NCBI GenBank assembly: GCA_903879705.1
Contig: CAIRMO010000059.1
Span: forward strand, 1-53,595
Reading direction: 5' to 3'
Source of the DNA: an uncultured Candidatus Competibacteraceae bacterium
GTDB taxonomy: Bacteria > Pseudomonadota > Gammaproteobacteria > Competibacterales > Competibacteraceae
DNA length: 53,595 nt
Shown: positions 40,703 to 50,000 of the stretch, one piece after another
Numbering within the stretch: position 1 is the stretch's first letter
How the letters are laid out: each line of letters begins with the position of its first letter
Made by a program: the position numbers and the translations under genes
The notes under the pieces: model-generated
Databases searched by the model: none
Told to the model about the DNA's origin: nothing
What the model saw: only the letters and a program-made list of their open reading frames with translations

Positions 40703-41572
40703 ATGTCGAAACAGCATCCCATTGTCGCCATTACCGGCTCATCCGGCGCGGGTACCTCCACGGTGCGGATTGCGATGGAACACGTTTTCCGGCGCGATGG
40801 CATCAATGCGGTGGTGGTGGAAGGTGACAGCTTTCACCGCTACGACCGGGCGGAAATGCAACGGCAGGTCGAGCAGGCTAATCGGGAGGGCCGCCCCATT
40901 AGCCACTTTGGCGCGGAGGGCAACCTGTTTGACCGGCTGGAGGCGCTGTTCATGGAATACAGCGAGCGGGGGGCGGGACTGCGGCGCTATTACCTGCACG
41001 ATCGCGAGGAAGCCAAACCTTACGGGCTGGAGCCGGGCGCTTTTACTGCCTGGATGCAGTTGCCGACCGGAACCCACCTGCTGTTTTACGAGGGGTTGCA
41101 TGGTGGGATTGTGACCGACAAGGTCAATGTCGCCCGTTATGTTGACCTGTTGATTGGGGTGGTGCCGATTGTTAATCTGGAGTGGATTCAAAAGGTTCAC
41201 CGCGACACCGCCGAACGTGGCTACAGCGCCGAAGCAGTCACCGAGACCATTTTGCGGCGGATGTATGACTATACCCATTACATCGTCCCGCAATTCTCGC
41301 GCACCGACATCAATTTTCAGCGGGTACCCACCGTGGACACCTCCAACCCGTTTGCCGCCCGTGATATTCCTACCCTGGATGAAAGTTTCGTGGTGATCCG
41401 GTTCCGTGAGCCGCGCAAGACCCAGCCCGATTTTCCTTATCTACTGCGGATGATCCACGACTCGTTCATGTCCCGCCGCAATACCATTGTGGTGCCGGGC
41501 GGCAAGATGGGCTTTGCGATGGAAATCATCCTGCAACCATTGATCGATCAACTGATTCGCCGGGAATTTTGA
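40703..41572 (+). CDS. prk: Phosphoribulokinase, class I proteobacterial type
   Basis: Prk phosphorylates ribulose-5-phosphate to ribulose-1,5-bisphosphate, the step before RuBisCO. The 289-residue protein has a P-loop at 12-20 (GSSGAGTST), VEGDSFHRYDR, FYEGLHGG, VNLEWIQKVHRD, and FQRVPTVDTSNPF. The AVTETILRRM and FPYLLRMIHDSFMSR stretches look nearer to authentic Calvin-cycle enzymes than to the E. coli PrkB homologue, but this needs a tree. AGGAAA lies just before the ATG. No other Calvin gene is beside it. Its 3' end overlaps the EamA gene by 25 bases, tail to tail. Confidence 0.85.
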   Translation: MSKQHPIVAITGSSGAGTSTVRIAMEHVFRRDGINAVVVEGDSFHRYDRAEMQRQVEQANREGRPISHFGAEGNLFDRLEALFMEYSERGAGLRRYYLHDREEAKPYGLEPGAFTAWMQLPTGTHLLFYEGLHGGIVTDKVNVARYVDLLIGVVPIVNLEWIQKVHRDTAERGYSAEAVTETILRRMYDYTHYIVPQFSRTDINFQRVPTVDTSNPFAARDIPTLDESFVVIRFREPRKTQPDFPYLLRMIHDSFMSRRNTIVVPGGKMGFAMEIILQPLIDQLIRREF

Positions 41573-42450
41573 TCATGCTGTATTCGCGAAGCTAAAGCGC
41601 GGCGCGGGCTGGGGAGGGTGATGATGGCGAGGCCGGCCAAGGTCAGCAGTCCGCCCAGCGCCAGTTTCCAGGTCAGCGTATCGCCCCACAGCCACACCCC
41701 GAATCCGACCGCCAGCACCGGCGACAGCAGCATCAAGGGGGTAGTGACGCCGACCGGGTAGCGCCCGAGCAAGTAATAGAGGATGCCGTGGCCGATCAGT
41801 GACGCGGCGATGGCGGAATACAGCGGCGCGGCCAGTTCCAGCCAGGTGGCGGTTTGCAAGGCCTCCCATTGGCCCCGCTCAAACAGCAGTGACAGCAACG
41901 CCAGGGTTGGGGTGGCACAGACTGCGATCCAGCCTTGCAGCACGAACACGCTGACCCCGCGCAGTTGCCGCATTTGAATAGTAGCGACCGCCATTGCCAG
42001 CGCCCCGGCGCTGATCAGCAACAGCGCGTCGAGATGGTGAAAGACTATCGGATCGAAGCCAATCGCCAGTACGCCGGCGAAGGCTGCGCCGATGCCGAGC
42101 CAATGCCGCCGGCTCAGGGTTTCACCGAGCCAGACCAGCGCCAGCAGGGCCGAAAACGGGACGTAGAGTTGGGCGGCGATAGCGACTGAGGTAATGTCCC
42201 CGCTGGCTTCCAGCCCGGCGAAAATCAGGCTGAAATGCAGCACGCCCTGCACCAGACCGATGCCGAAAATGCGGCTCATCCGCCCCGGAAGCCAGCGCAG
42301 CAATGGCAGCAGCGCCAGCAGCAGCAGGCCAAAGCGCAGCGCAGTAAACAGGAACGGCTGAAAGTGTTCGACGCCCACTTTGCCGGCCAGAAAGTTAAAC
42401 GCCCAGGCGGCGTTGGCCAGCAGCGCCAGCAGTAAATCGCCGGGTTTCAT
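41548..42450 (-). CDS. EamA/DMT-superfamily transporter
   Basis: A 300-residue inner-membrane protein with about ten hydrophobic segments arranged as two EamA repeats (~8-140 and ~150-285), the drug/metabolite transporter plan. The N-terminal ANAAWAFNFLAGKVGVE and the mid-protein LALVWLGETLSRRHWLGIG are typical, and the tail is basic. The substrate is unknown; relatives export amino acids or metabolites. It is 83 bases downstream of the DUF349 gene, but a terminator lies in that gap. It overlaps prk tail to tail by 25 bases. Confidence 0.85.
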   Translation of the reverse strand: MKPGDLLLALLANAAWAFNFLAGKVGVEHFQPFLFTALRFGLLLLALLPLLRWLPGRMSRIFGIGLVQGVLHFSLIFAGLEASGDITSVAIAAQLYVPFSALLALVWLGETLSRRHWLGIGAAFAGVLAIGFDPIVFHHLDALLLISAGALAMAVATIQMRQLRGVSVFVLQGWIAVCATPTLALLSLLFERGQWEALQTATWLELAAPLYSAIAASLIGHGILYYLLGRYPVGVTTPLMLLSPVLAVGFGVWLWGDTLTWKLALGGLLTLAGLAIITLPSPRRALASRIQHDQNSRRIS

Positions 42451-42461
42451 GGGCGCGAACT

Positions 42462-42491
42462 CAAAAACTCCTCGTCCGCGAGCGGGCGAGG
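42462..42491 (-). terminator. Intrinsic terminator between the DUF349 gene and EamA gene
   Basis: On the minus strand CCTCGCCCG and CGGACGAGG pair around a four-base loop (42470-42491), with one G-U pair, followed by AGTTTTTG. It would end the DUF349 transcript just before the EamA start. Confidence 0.5.
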
Positions 42492-42533
42492 ATAAGGTCG
42501 GTTTTCAACGGACAGATCTAGCCGAAGCGGCGT

Positions 42534-45398
42534 TCACTCTGCCTCCCGTTGCCGCCAGGTCTGCAGCGCCCGGAAAAACCGCTCATCCAGCGCCATCACC
42601 GCTGCAATCGGCAACGCCCCGGTCAGTAGCCACTGTTCCTGCAATTGCTGGGCGTCGTGCAGAGAGTCGGTTTTGGTGGCGGCTCCAGCCAGCGAGGCTG
42701 ACAGCCGGGCGACCTGATATTCCATTCGCAGTTGCGCCTGGTCGGACGGCGATTCCAGGCCGGCGATGATTTCCATGCACACGCACCAGACGTACTTGCG
42801 CTCCAGATTCCGTTCCAGCCTCTCACGCAGTGTTAAGGCCTGATCGAGATCGTGCAATGCCTGGCAGACCGTGGCAAACCGCCGCTGGATCGGTTCCAGC
42901 AGCGGCCCTGGCGCGGTTGGCAGATGAGTCCACGCCTGCTGAATCGTAGCGAACCTGGCATCATCGGCGGGTTTCGCCAGCAGCGCCTCCATCTCAGCGC
43001 ATAACCTGGCCCGTTCCCGCACGTTATCGAAGGCTTCCTGAGCGTTGAGCCGGCGCAGCGCTCGTTCGTGCTGGGTGAAGTACTCGATAGCGGCTTCAAA
43101 CCGCTGGCTGATCGCCCGCTGTTCAGTTTTGGGTACCGGGCCGATGTCGTCCCACTCGTGCTGAATGGCCTGCAAGCGCGTTTGGGTTCGGGCCAGTTGT
43201 TCACTGTCACCGCCTGACCAGCTTTCGATTTCAGCGCACAACGCTTGCTTGTGTTCGAGATTAGCTTGCCGTTCATCATCAGCGGCCTGCTGCTCATTCT
43301 GCCGGCGAGCGAACACAGCATCGCAGGCGGCGCGGAACGCCTTCCACAAGGCCTGTTCCTGCCGGGGCGGAGCCTGCACCGTAGGATGCCATTCGGCTTG
43401 GGCGCGTTTGGCGGTGTCGATGGCGGCCCGCAGATCGGCGCTGTCTGCCCGCGTCTGAACCTGTTGAATCAATTGCTCGCGCCGCTGGATTTCGCGCTCG
43501 CGCTCGGCCTGGAGACGACCATCCAGCCGTTGCATCGCCTGATGGAACCGCCGGTCCAGATTGCGGCGGTCGGAGCGGTTAATCGGCCCCAGCTTGTACC
43601 ATTGCTCCTGGGAGCGGCGGTGCAGCCGGTCGGCTTCGCGCCAGTCGATCTGCTGCCAGTCGGTCGCGATTTCAAACCGCTCCAGTTGCTCGCACAGCCC
43701 CGCTTTCTTTTCCAGATTCTGCTGGCGTTCATGGACCCGCTCTTCAAAGTAGGCTTGGCATGGCGCATACGCCCGCTCACAGGCGCTATTGAACCGTTTC
43801 CATAAGCCTTTGGGCGCGGCTCCTTCCTTGTGATCGAGGTCTTTCCAGGTCTGGCGGGCCTGCTGGATGCGTTGGGCGATATCGGTCGGATCGGCGTCTT
43901 CCAGACCAATCAGCTCCTCGATGGTGACGCAAATCTGCTCGCGGGCCTGATTGGTGGCCCATCGCCGCCAGTCGCGCAACTCGTTAATCCGGCCCGTGCA
44001 GCTTTGCAGCCGTTCTTCAATGGCCGCCATTTGCGCCCGGCTCAAGCCGATGTTGCGCCGTAGCCGCTGCCGGGTTTGTTCCTGAAGCTGGGTCGCCTGC
44101 TGCAACTCGCCATTTTCGGCGGTTTCCTCCAGTTGGCGGGCCAGTTCCTGCACGTCCTGCCATTCCTGATCGCGGTGTTGAAGCTGTTTTTGCAGGCGGT
44201 CGCGGAGCTTGTCCAGCAGGCCCTCGAACCGGGTTTGCAACTCGCCGGCGAGCGTCGGCGATTCAGGATGTTCCAGCCCATCCCATTGTTGCCGCAAGCT
44301 TTTCAGATCGATGTCATGCACTTCGCTGGGCTGGGCCAGCAGGCTTTCCGCCTGGTGCAGGAGTTCGCGCAACCGGGCGGAGCGGCTCAGGTTGCGGTGC
44401 AGAATGCGTTCCTGTTCATGGATGTTCTGCACCAGTTGTTCGAACCGGGTGGCCAATCGCCGACCGTCAGCATCATGGACCGGGCCGATGTAAGCCCAGG
44501 CGGCGGGTGCCTCACGGGTAGCGTACTGGATCGAGGCGGTGAGGGCTGGGCTAGGTTCGGTTTCGTGGTGCAACCGCTCCAGCAGGGTTTCGAGTGAGTC
44601 GATCAATTCCAGCCGTTCGCCACGACGACTGGCGCCCGCCTCCCGCTCAACCTGCAACCGGACGCGGGCCTGGGCATAGCGTTCCCGCAGTTCAGGCGGG
44701 GTAATGGCTTCCTGATCGCGCCATTCCTGTTCCAGTTTCAGTAGCCGGGCGGCAGCGGGACCGGTTTCACCGTCCCAGTGCAGATGCTCCATTTCAACGC
44801 ACAGTCGCTCCAGATGGGCGGCGCGGGCCTGGATCGCAACCAGTTCATCCAACCGTTCCCTGGCCCGGCGATAGACGCGCTTGTCGCGGTTGCGGCTCTG
44901 GCGGGCGATTTGATTCAGCAGATCAGGATCGTGAACCCGCTCCAGCGCCGCCAATCGCATTTCGGGGTGGGAATCGCGCGCCGCGAGGTCCGCCAGCAGG
45001 GGCTCCGAGTCAATCAGCGCGAGCGCCGCTCGCCGCAAGTCCGGTTCGACGGCGTGATGGGCGAGAAAGTGGGCCAAATCCGGGTTAGGATGCTGCCGCA
45101 ACCATTCCAGTCGCTCCGCCAGCGCCGGACTGCCGGTGGCCTTGCCGGTTAGTAGCGCCCGATAGCGATCCTGAGCGGCAGTTTGCACCGTTTGATCACT
45201 ATCCTCGCGGGCAATAGCATCCAGCCGGTCAAGATCGCCGAGGCGTTCCAGCGCGGCGCGGCGCTGCACTGGATCTGGATGCTGTTGCGCTATTTCAGCC
45301 AGCGCCGGGTCAGCGGGGTCCAGCTCAGACAAGGCGGGTTTGCGGGGTTCTGGAGCGGTGGATTGCAGCTTGGACTTGAGAAAACGGCTCAGAATCAT
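42534..45398 (-). CDS. Large DUF349-repeat protein with N-terminal HEAT-like repeats
   Basis: A 954-residue, highly charged cytoplasmic protein of unknown function. Residues ~25-190 form HEAT-like helical repeats (for example RRAALERLGDLDRLDAIARE, then MRLAALERVHDPDLLNQIAR). The rest is mostly coiled-coil helix made of DUF349 repeats, each marked by a Trp motif: WKDLDHKEG, WYKLGPINRSD, WHPTVQAPP and WDDIGPVPK. Trp, Arg, Gln and Glu are frequent. No signal peptide or membrane segment is visible. DUF349 proteins occur widely in proteobacteria; roles in cell envelope or nucleoid processes have not been firmly shown. It is divergent from the phasin-like gene, with 217 bases between the starts. 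Confidence 0.85.
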   Translation of the reverse strand: MILSRFLKSKLQSTAPEPRKPALSELDPADPALAEIAQQHPDPVQRRAALERLGDLDRLDAIAREDSDQTVQTAAQDRYRALLTGKATGSPALAERLEWLRQHPNPDLAHFLAHHAVEPDLRRAALALIDSEPLLADLAARDSHPEMRLAALERVHDPDLLNQIARQSRNRDKRVYRRARERLDELVAIQARAAHLERLCVEMEHLHWDGETGPAAARLLKLEQEWRDQEAITPPELRERYAQARVRLQVEREAGASRRGERLELIDSLETLLERLHHETEPSPALTASIQYATREAPAAWAYIGPVHDADGRRLATRFEQLVQNIHEQERILHRNLSRSARLRELLHQAESLLAQPSEVHDIDLKSLRQQWDGLEHPESPTLAGELQTRFEGLLDKLRDRLQKQLQHRDQEWQDVQELARQLEETAENGELQQATQLQEQTRQRLRRNIGLSRAQMAAIEERLQSCTGRINELRDWRRWATNQAREQICVTIEELIGLEDADPTDIAQRIQQARQTWKDLDHKEGAAPKGLWKRFNSACERAYAPCQAYFEERVHERQQNLEKKAGLCEQLERFEIATDWQQIDWREADRLHRRSQEQWYKLGPINRSDRRNLDRRFHQAMQRLDGRLQAEREREIQRREQLIQQVQTRADSADLRAAIDTAKRAQAEWHPTVQAPPRQEQALWKAFRAACDAVFARRQNEQQAADDERQANLEHKQALCAEIESWSGGDSEQLARTQTRLQAIQHEWDDIGPVPKTEQRAISQRFEAAIEYFTQHERALRRLNAQEAFDNVRERARLCAEMEALLAKPADDARFATIQQAWTHLPTAPGPLLEPIQRRFATVCQALHDLDQALTLRERLERNLERKYVWCVCMEIIAGLESPSDQAQLRMEYQVARLSASLAGAATKTDSLHDAQQLQEQWLLTGALPIAAVMALDERFFRALQTWRQREAE

Positions 45399-45615
45399 GG
45401 GATGATCAGCATGGTTCGGGGTAGGGTGCGGCCCGACGGGCGGGCGGTCAGCCCCGGGGCGGATAAGGAATGTGAATCATTTTAGCATAGCGCAATGAGG
45501 GACTTTGCCCCGGGCTTGGGTGCAGCCGGATCGGGGTTAGGCGGTTTACACTACGTTTTGGCTGCTACAGTTAACCCAAGACTTAAGCACCGACGATAAC
45601 CAACAGGAGTTCGAA
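45399..45615. other. Divergent intergenic region, DUF349/phasin-HhH genes
   Basis: This 217-base gap separates two divergent genes. A strong AGGAG lies six bases before the phasin-like ATG. I see only a weak candidate promoter for that gene (TTTACA at 45545 with TACAGT 15 bases on), and nothing convincing for the DUF349 gene. G+C-rich sequence dominates the half next to DUF349. Confidence 0.4.
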
Positions 45616-46260
45616 ATGAAAAGCGATACCGTGAAGAAAACCGCTGGCGCAGTGGCCGCACAGGTCAAGACGGTGGTCGATAAGGCGCAGGAGGAAACTG
45701 GCAAGTTGATGGATTCGCTGGTTAAGGAGGGTGAGAAACGGGTTGATGAGGCGCGTAGCATAGTCGAGAGCGCGAAAACCAAAGCAGGCGATACCTTGGA
45801 TAACCTGGAGCAGTTGTTCGAGGAGCGGGTGGCGCGGGCGCTCAAGCAGTTAGGGGTGCCAACCCGCGACGATGTACAGGGTATTGCCCGGCGACTGGAT
45901 GAAATCAATGATCGGATCAAAGCGCTAACTAGCGCCCCGCTACCGCCAGTCGCAGATCGAGCGCCGGAAGTGGCAGCAGCGCCGGAGGTGGCAGCAGATC
46001 CAGCGCCAGCTTCAGTGCCGATAACGCCCGAAAAGGATGATTTGAAGCTGATTAACGGCATTGGGCCAGCCCTGGAGGGCAAACTGTATGCCGCCGGGAT
46101 CTGTAGCTATCGGCAGCTTATAACGCTGAGCGCCGCCGAGATTGAGCGGGTGGAGTCCGAGGTGATCCATTTCAGCGGGCGGATTGGTCGGGACGACTGG
46201 ATCCATCAGGCGCGGGAGTTGTACGCGAAAAAGTACGGTGTCCCGGTGGGCGGCGCGTAG
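45616..46260 (+). CDS. Phasin-like protein fused to a helix-hairpin-helix module
   Basis: A 214-residue protein in three parts. Residues 1-105 form an amphipathic helix rich in Lys, Glu and Ala; FEERVARALKQLGVPTRDDV with the following LDEINDRIKAL matches the signature region of PhaF/PhaI-type granule-associated proteins. Residues ~106-140 are an Ala/Pro/Val linker with a repeated APEVAA. Residues ~142-205 form a helix-hairpin-helix module (LKLINGIGPALEGKL, then the helical ARELYAKKYG). The N-terminal region could coat polyhydroxyalkanoate granules, while the HhH module could bind nucleic acid. AGGAG lies six bases before the ATG. No PHA synthase is in the window. Confidence 0.7.
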   Translation: MKSDTVKKTAGAVAAQVKTVVDKAQEETGKLMDSLVKEGEKRVDEARSIVESAKTKAGDTLDNLEQLFEERVARALKQLGVPTRDDVQGIARRLDEINDRIKALTSAPLPPVADRAPEVAAAPEVAADPAPASVPITPEKDDLKLINGIGPALEGKLYAAGICSYRQLITLSAAEIERVESEVIHFSGRIGRDDWIHQARELYAKKYGVPVGGA

Positions 46261-46271
46261 CAAATAGCGGG

Positions 46272-46301
46272 GAGCCGGCCGGCAACAGGGCCGGGCGGCT
46301 C
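46272..46301. other. G+C-rich hairpin between convergent phasin-like and ydcH-like genes
   Basis: GAGCC and GGCTC enclose further GGCC/GGCC pairing between the stop codons of two convergent genes. There is no T-run, so it may act as a weak transcription barrier for both strands or be a remnant repeat. Confidence 0.35.
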
Positions 46302-46317
46302 GGCGATGGGGCGGGAT

Positions 46318-46524
46318 TCAGGCGTTGAGATCGGGAATCAGCTTGCTTTCCAGATGCGCGATCATGTCCTTGAGCATGAGCTTGCGTTTTTTCAGCCGCT
46401 TCAATTCAAGTTCGTCGATCAACGGGTCTTTGGCGAGGCGGGTAATCACGTCGTCCAGATCGCGATGCTCGAGGCGCAGTTCGACGAGCCGACGCTTGTA
46501 ATTTTCGATGTCGCTGGTCTCCAT
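46318..46524 (-). CDS. YdcH family protein (DUF465)
   Basis: A 68-residue, highly charged, all-helical protein. The sequence LRLEHRDLDDVI, then ELELKRLKKRKLMLKDMI is characteristic of the DUF465/YdcH family, small coiled-coil proteins of unknown function. The ATG at 46524 matches family length and has GGAGAA nine bases upstream; a longer in-frame start adds a Pro-rich tail not seen in relatives. It converges on the phasin-like gene. Confidence 0.85.
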   Translation of the reverse strand: METSDIENYKRRLVELRLEHRDLDDVITRLAKDPLIDELELKRLKKRKLMLKDMIAHLESKLIPDLNA

Positions 46525-46800
46525 AGGCGGGAATTCTCCGGGGGGTGGCGGTTGGTCTGTCCGGTGCGGCAAGCCGGGACCGGGCAGGTTCCCGACGCGC
46601 GGCGCTAACCGTGGTCATGGGAGAAGAGTCTAGCCCGCTGGCAACCGGGCGGCAAGGTATCCAACCGGGCGTAATCGGCCCGGATTTCAGCTGGAGTTTG
46701 CCGCGGCAAAGGCAGTTCCCAGAGAATTGGCGCCATTACTTCAGGCTGCATAGTGTGAATCGATTTTCCCATAAGTCTGTCTTAAAACGCCGACATCCCA
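46525..46800. other. Intergenic region before the Uma2 remnant
   Basis: About 275 bases with no recognisable gene. The half next to the ydcH-like gene is G+C-rich and the last ~80 bases are AT-richer. An in-frame stop (46783-46785) lies just before the Uma2-like remnant, so the missing N-terminal part of that gene is not present here in any frame I can recognise. Confidence 0.4.
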
Positions 46801-47004
46801 ATGGACCGGGTGGACAAGATGTCGATTTACGCCGCACAGGGCATTCCCTTTCTGTGGTTAATCGACCCCGCGCTGCATACGCTGGAAGTGTTCGTATTGA
46901 GCAATGGGCGTTGGCCATTGGAAGACGTTTATCAGGAAGATGATCAAGTCCGTGCCGCGCCCTTTGATGCGCTTGCGTTTCCGCTGATGGACTTGTGGGC
47001 ATAA
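46801..47004 (+). pseudogene. C-terminal remnant of a Uma2-family (DUF820) endonuclease
   Basis: The 67 residues RVDKMSIYAAQGIPFLWLID, then LEVFVLSNGRWPLEDVY to the Leu-Trp end resemble the final third of Uma2-type PD-(D/E)xK nucleases. The N-terminal two thirds are gone and an in-frame stop precedes the fragment. It has no convincing ribosome-binding site. It ends 21 bases before mod, so it marks the boundary of the accessory region at the right side. Confidence 0.6.
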
Positions 47005-47025
47005 AAACTGGACCGGGATAATAAA

Positions 47026-50000
47026 ATGGCTATACGCGGCAAGAAGAAAACCGAAGCTCCGGCACAGACCCCGGAGTCCATTGCTGATTACCGCTTTGAC
47101 GCCAAGCGCACTAACATTCCGCCGGCGGGTTTGGCCGCACAGGGCAAATTGGAAGAGTCTCGGCGAGTTCGCTATGCCTACGATCCGCATCGCCCGCCGG
47201 TGCTGCGGTTTGATGGCTCCGGCGCGGCGGATCAGTGGTCGGAACTGCTGGTCACGGCAAGCCAGCGGGCGTTGACCCGTGAAGAAATCGCGCGGTTAGC
47301 CGAGGCGTTGCGCCAGCAGCAGCCGTGGCTGGAGTGGGCCGGCAAGCGGGAAAGGCGCGGGTTCGAGGTGGAACCGGTGGCCCTGCACATGCACGAGCGC
47401 ATCGCGGCCCAAGCGATTATGAGAGTGGCGGCGCGGCAGGATGTGCAACGTGATTTGTTTGCCGATCCGAAGCTGAGTTATCGCGAGGCAGTGCAGTTCT
47501 ATCAGCATGATATGGACTGGGCGAACCGGATGATCCTGGGCGACAGTTTGCAGGTGATGGCGTCATTGGCGCGGCGCGAGAGTCTGGCCGGGCGAGTGCA
47601 GATGATTTACGTCGATCCGCCTTACGGGATTAAATTTGCGTCGAATTTTCAACCGGAAATGGGCAAGCGGGATGTCAAGGATAAGGAGTCCGATCTGACC
47701 CGCGAGCCGGAAATGGTCAAGGCGTACCGCGATACCTGGACGCTGGGCGTGCATTCCTATTTGGCTTATTTGCGGGATCGGCTGATGGTGGCGAAGGAGT
47801 TGCTGGCGGATAGCGGTTCGATTTTTGTGCAGATTTCTAATGAGAATCTGCATCGAGTGCGGATGGTGATGGATGAGGTGTTTGGGGCGGAGAATTTTTG
47901 CGCTGTGATTAGTTTTCGGAAGACAACCGGACAGTCTGGCGACCTGTTAAGTGATACCAACGATTACATTATTTGGACTGCGAAGAATCGTGAGCGGGTT
48001 AAATTTTTTCCTGTTTATATGCCTCGGGATGGCTTCGATTGGGTCAATTATGATTATTTAATGCAGACTGATGGTGCTTCTCGCAAGGTCACTGAGGATG
48101 AAAAATCAGGCGCAACAGATTTAAGTTCAGGTTGCAAAGTCTATCGACGCTCACCACTCACATCAGCATCAGGTAGCAAAACAACGCAAATGCCGGTGAT
48201 TTTCTCGGGGCTGGAGTTTATTCCAGGTAAGGGTGGCTGGAAAACTGGTGGAGCAGGCTTCCCCAGGCTTTTGGGTTCAGACCGAGTTGAATACTACGGG
48301 ATGACTCTCTCTTATCGTCGCTACACAAACGATTTTCCTTATTTTCCTGTTTCAAATGCATGGACTGACACAGCAAGTGGTGGGTATGGGGCTGACAAAA
48401 TATATGTCGTTCAAACGAACCCGAAAGTCATAGCGCGCTGCCTCCTAATGACCACCGATCCCGGCGATCTGGTACTCGACCCGACCTGCGGTTCCGGCAC
48501 CACCGCCTACGTCGCTGAACAATGGGGCCGGCGCTGGATCACGATAGACACATCCCGCGTTGCGCTGGCTCTGGCGCGGCAACGCCTGCTGACTGCCAAG
48601 TTCGATTACTTTCAACTGCGCGAACTCAATGACGATGACCGCCGCCGCAATCCCGCCGGGCCGTGGTTGAAAACCGAGTCCGGCAGCATTGCTACGCTGG
48701 ATTGTGAAACCGTCCCCCACGTCACCCTGAAATCCATCGCCCAGAACAGTGCGCTTGATGCCATTTTCGCCCGCCATCAGCCGGGGCTGGATGCCGCGCT
48801 GGTTGCATTGAATGCGGCGCTTAGAGAAATCCCCCCCGACCCCCCTTTTGCAAAGGGGGGAGCCGCGATAGCGGCGGGGGGATTTCGTGCCAGATTAGCC
48901 GCCAAGCTGGCCACCAAGCAGAAAATTGAAGGTAAACGGGCGATTACCGAGGCGGATCGTCGCCGCTGGCTGCTGCCGCCCGCTCACCGTGATCCGAAAA
49001 TCAAGCTGACCGTCGATGCCGCTTTCCCCGGCTGGTACGAGTGGGAAGTGCCGTTCGATATCGACCGGGATTGGCCGGACGCCTTGCAAAGGGCGCTGAC
49101 CGTTTACCGCGCCGCCTGGCGCGCCAAGATGGATGAGGTCAACGCCGCCATTGCCGCTAATGCCGACAACGAGGAACTGGTCGATAAGCCGCGTCTCCGC
49201 AAAAACGTCATGCGCGTTTCCGGGCCGTTCACGATGGAAGCGGTGATGCCGTCGGAACTGACGCTCGACGAGCCTTCGCCGATTGACGGCACGGATGCGG
49301 ACCTGGACGGCTTCGCGGCAACGCCACTCGCCGATGCGCCCGAAAATACCGAAGCATTCCTCGACAAGATGCTCCGGCTGCTGGCGGCGGATGGTGTGCG
49401 CTTTCCCAACAACAAAGTGGCAGTGTTTTCCCGGCTATCCCCGCTGGGCGAGGAGTTTCTGCACGCCGAAGGGGAATGGGAGTTGCCCTCACCCCCAACC
49501 CATCTCCCACAGGGCGAGGGGAGCAAAACGTCGGTGGCGGTATCCGTCGGGCCGGAGTTTGGGCCGGTGACGGCCTGGCAGGTGGAAAACGCGCTGTTCT
49601 ACACGGCCAGACGCGGCTTTGACAATCTGGTGTTTGCCGGTTTCTCGTTCGATGCCGCCGCTCAGGCGACGATTCAGGACGATCCCAATCCGCACGTCCG
49701 TTGCCATCTGGCCCATATCCGCCCCGATGTGAACATGGGCAATCTGCTCAAGGACACGCCCAACGCCCAGTTATTCTCGGTGTTCGGCAGTCCACGCGCC
49801 GCCTTGAACAAAACCGAAGACGGGCTGTTCACCGTGACGCTGGAAGGCGTCGATATCTACAACCCGGTCGAGAACACCATTTTGGCGACCACAGTGGACA
49901 AAGTCGCGGCGTGGTTCGTCGATACCGACTACGACGGGCGGGTGTTCTGCATCACCCAGGCATTCTTCCCGGACAAAAGCGCGTGGGAGAAATTGGCGAA

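Noticed and set aside
46545-46943. A 132-codon frame over the ydcH/Uma2 intergenic region
   Set aside because: The composition is Arg/Gly/Ser-rich and it overlaps the better-supported Uma2 remnant in another frame.
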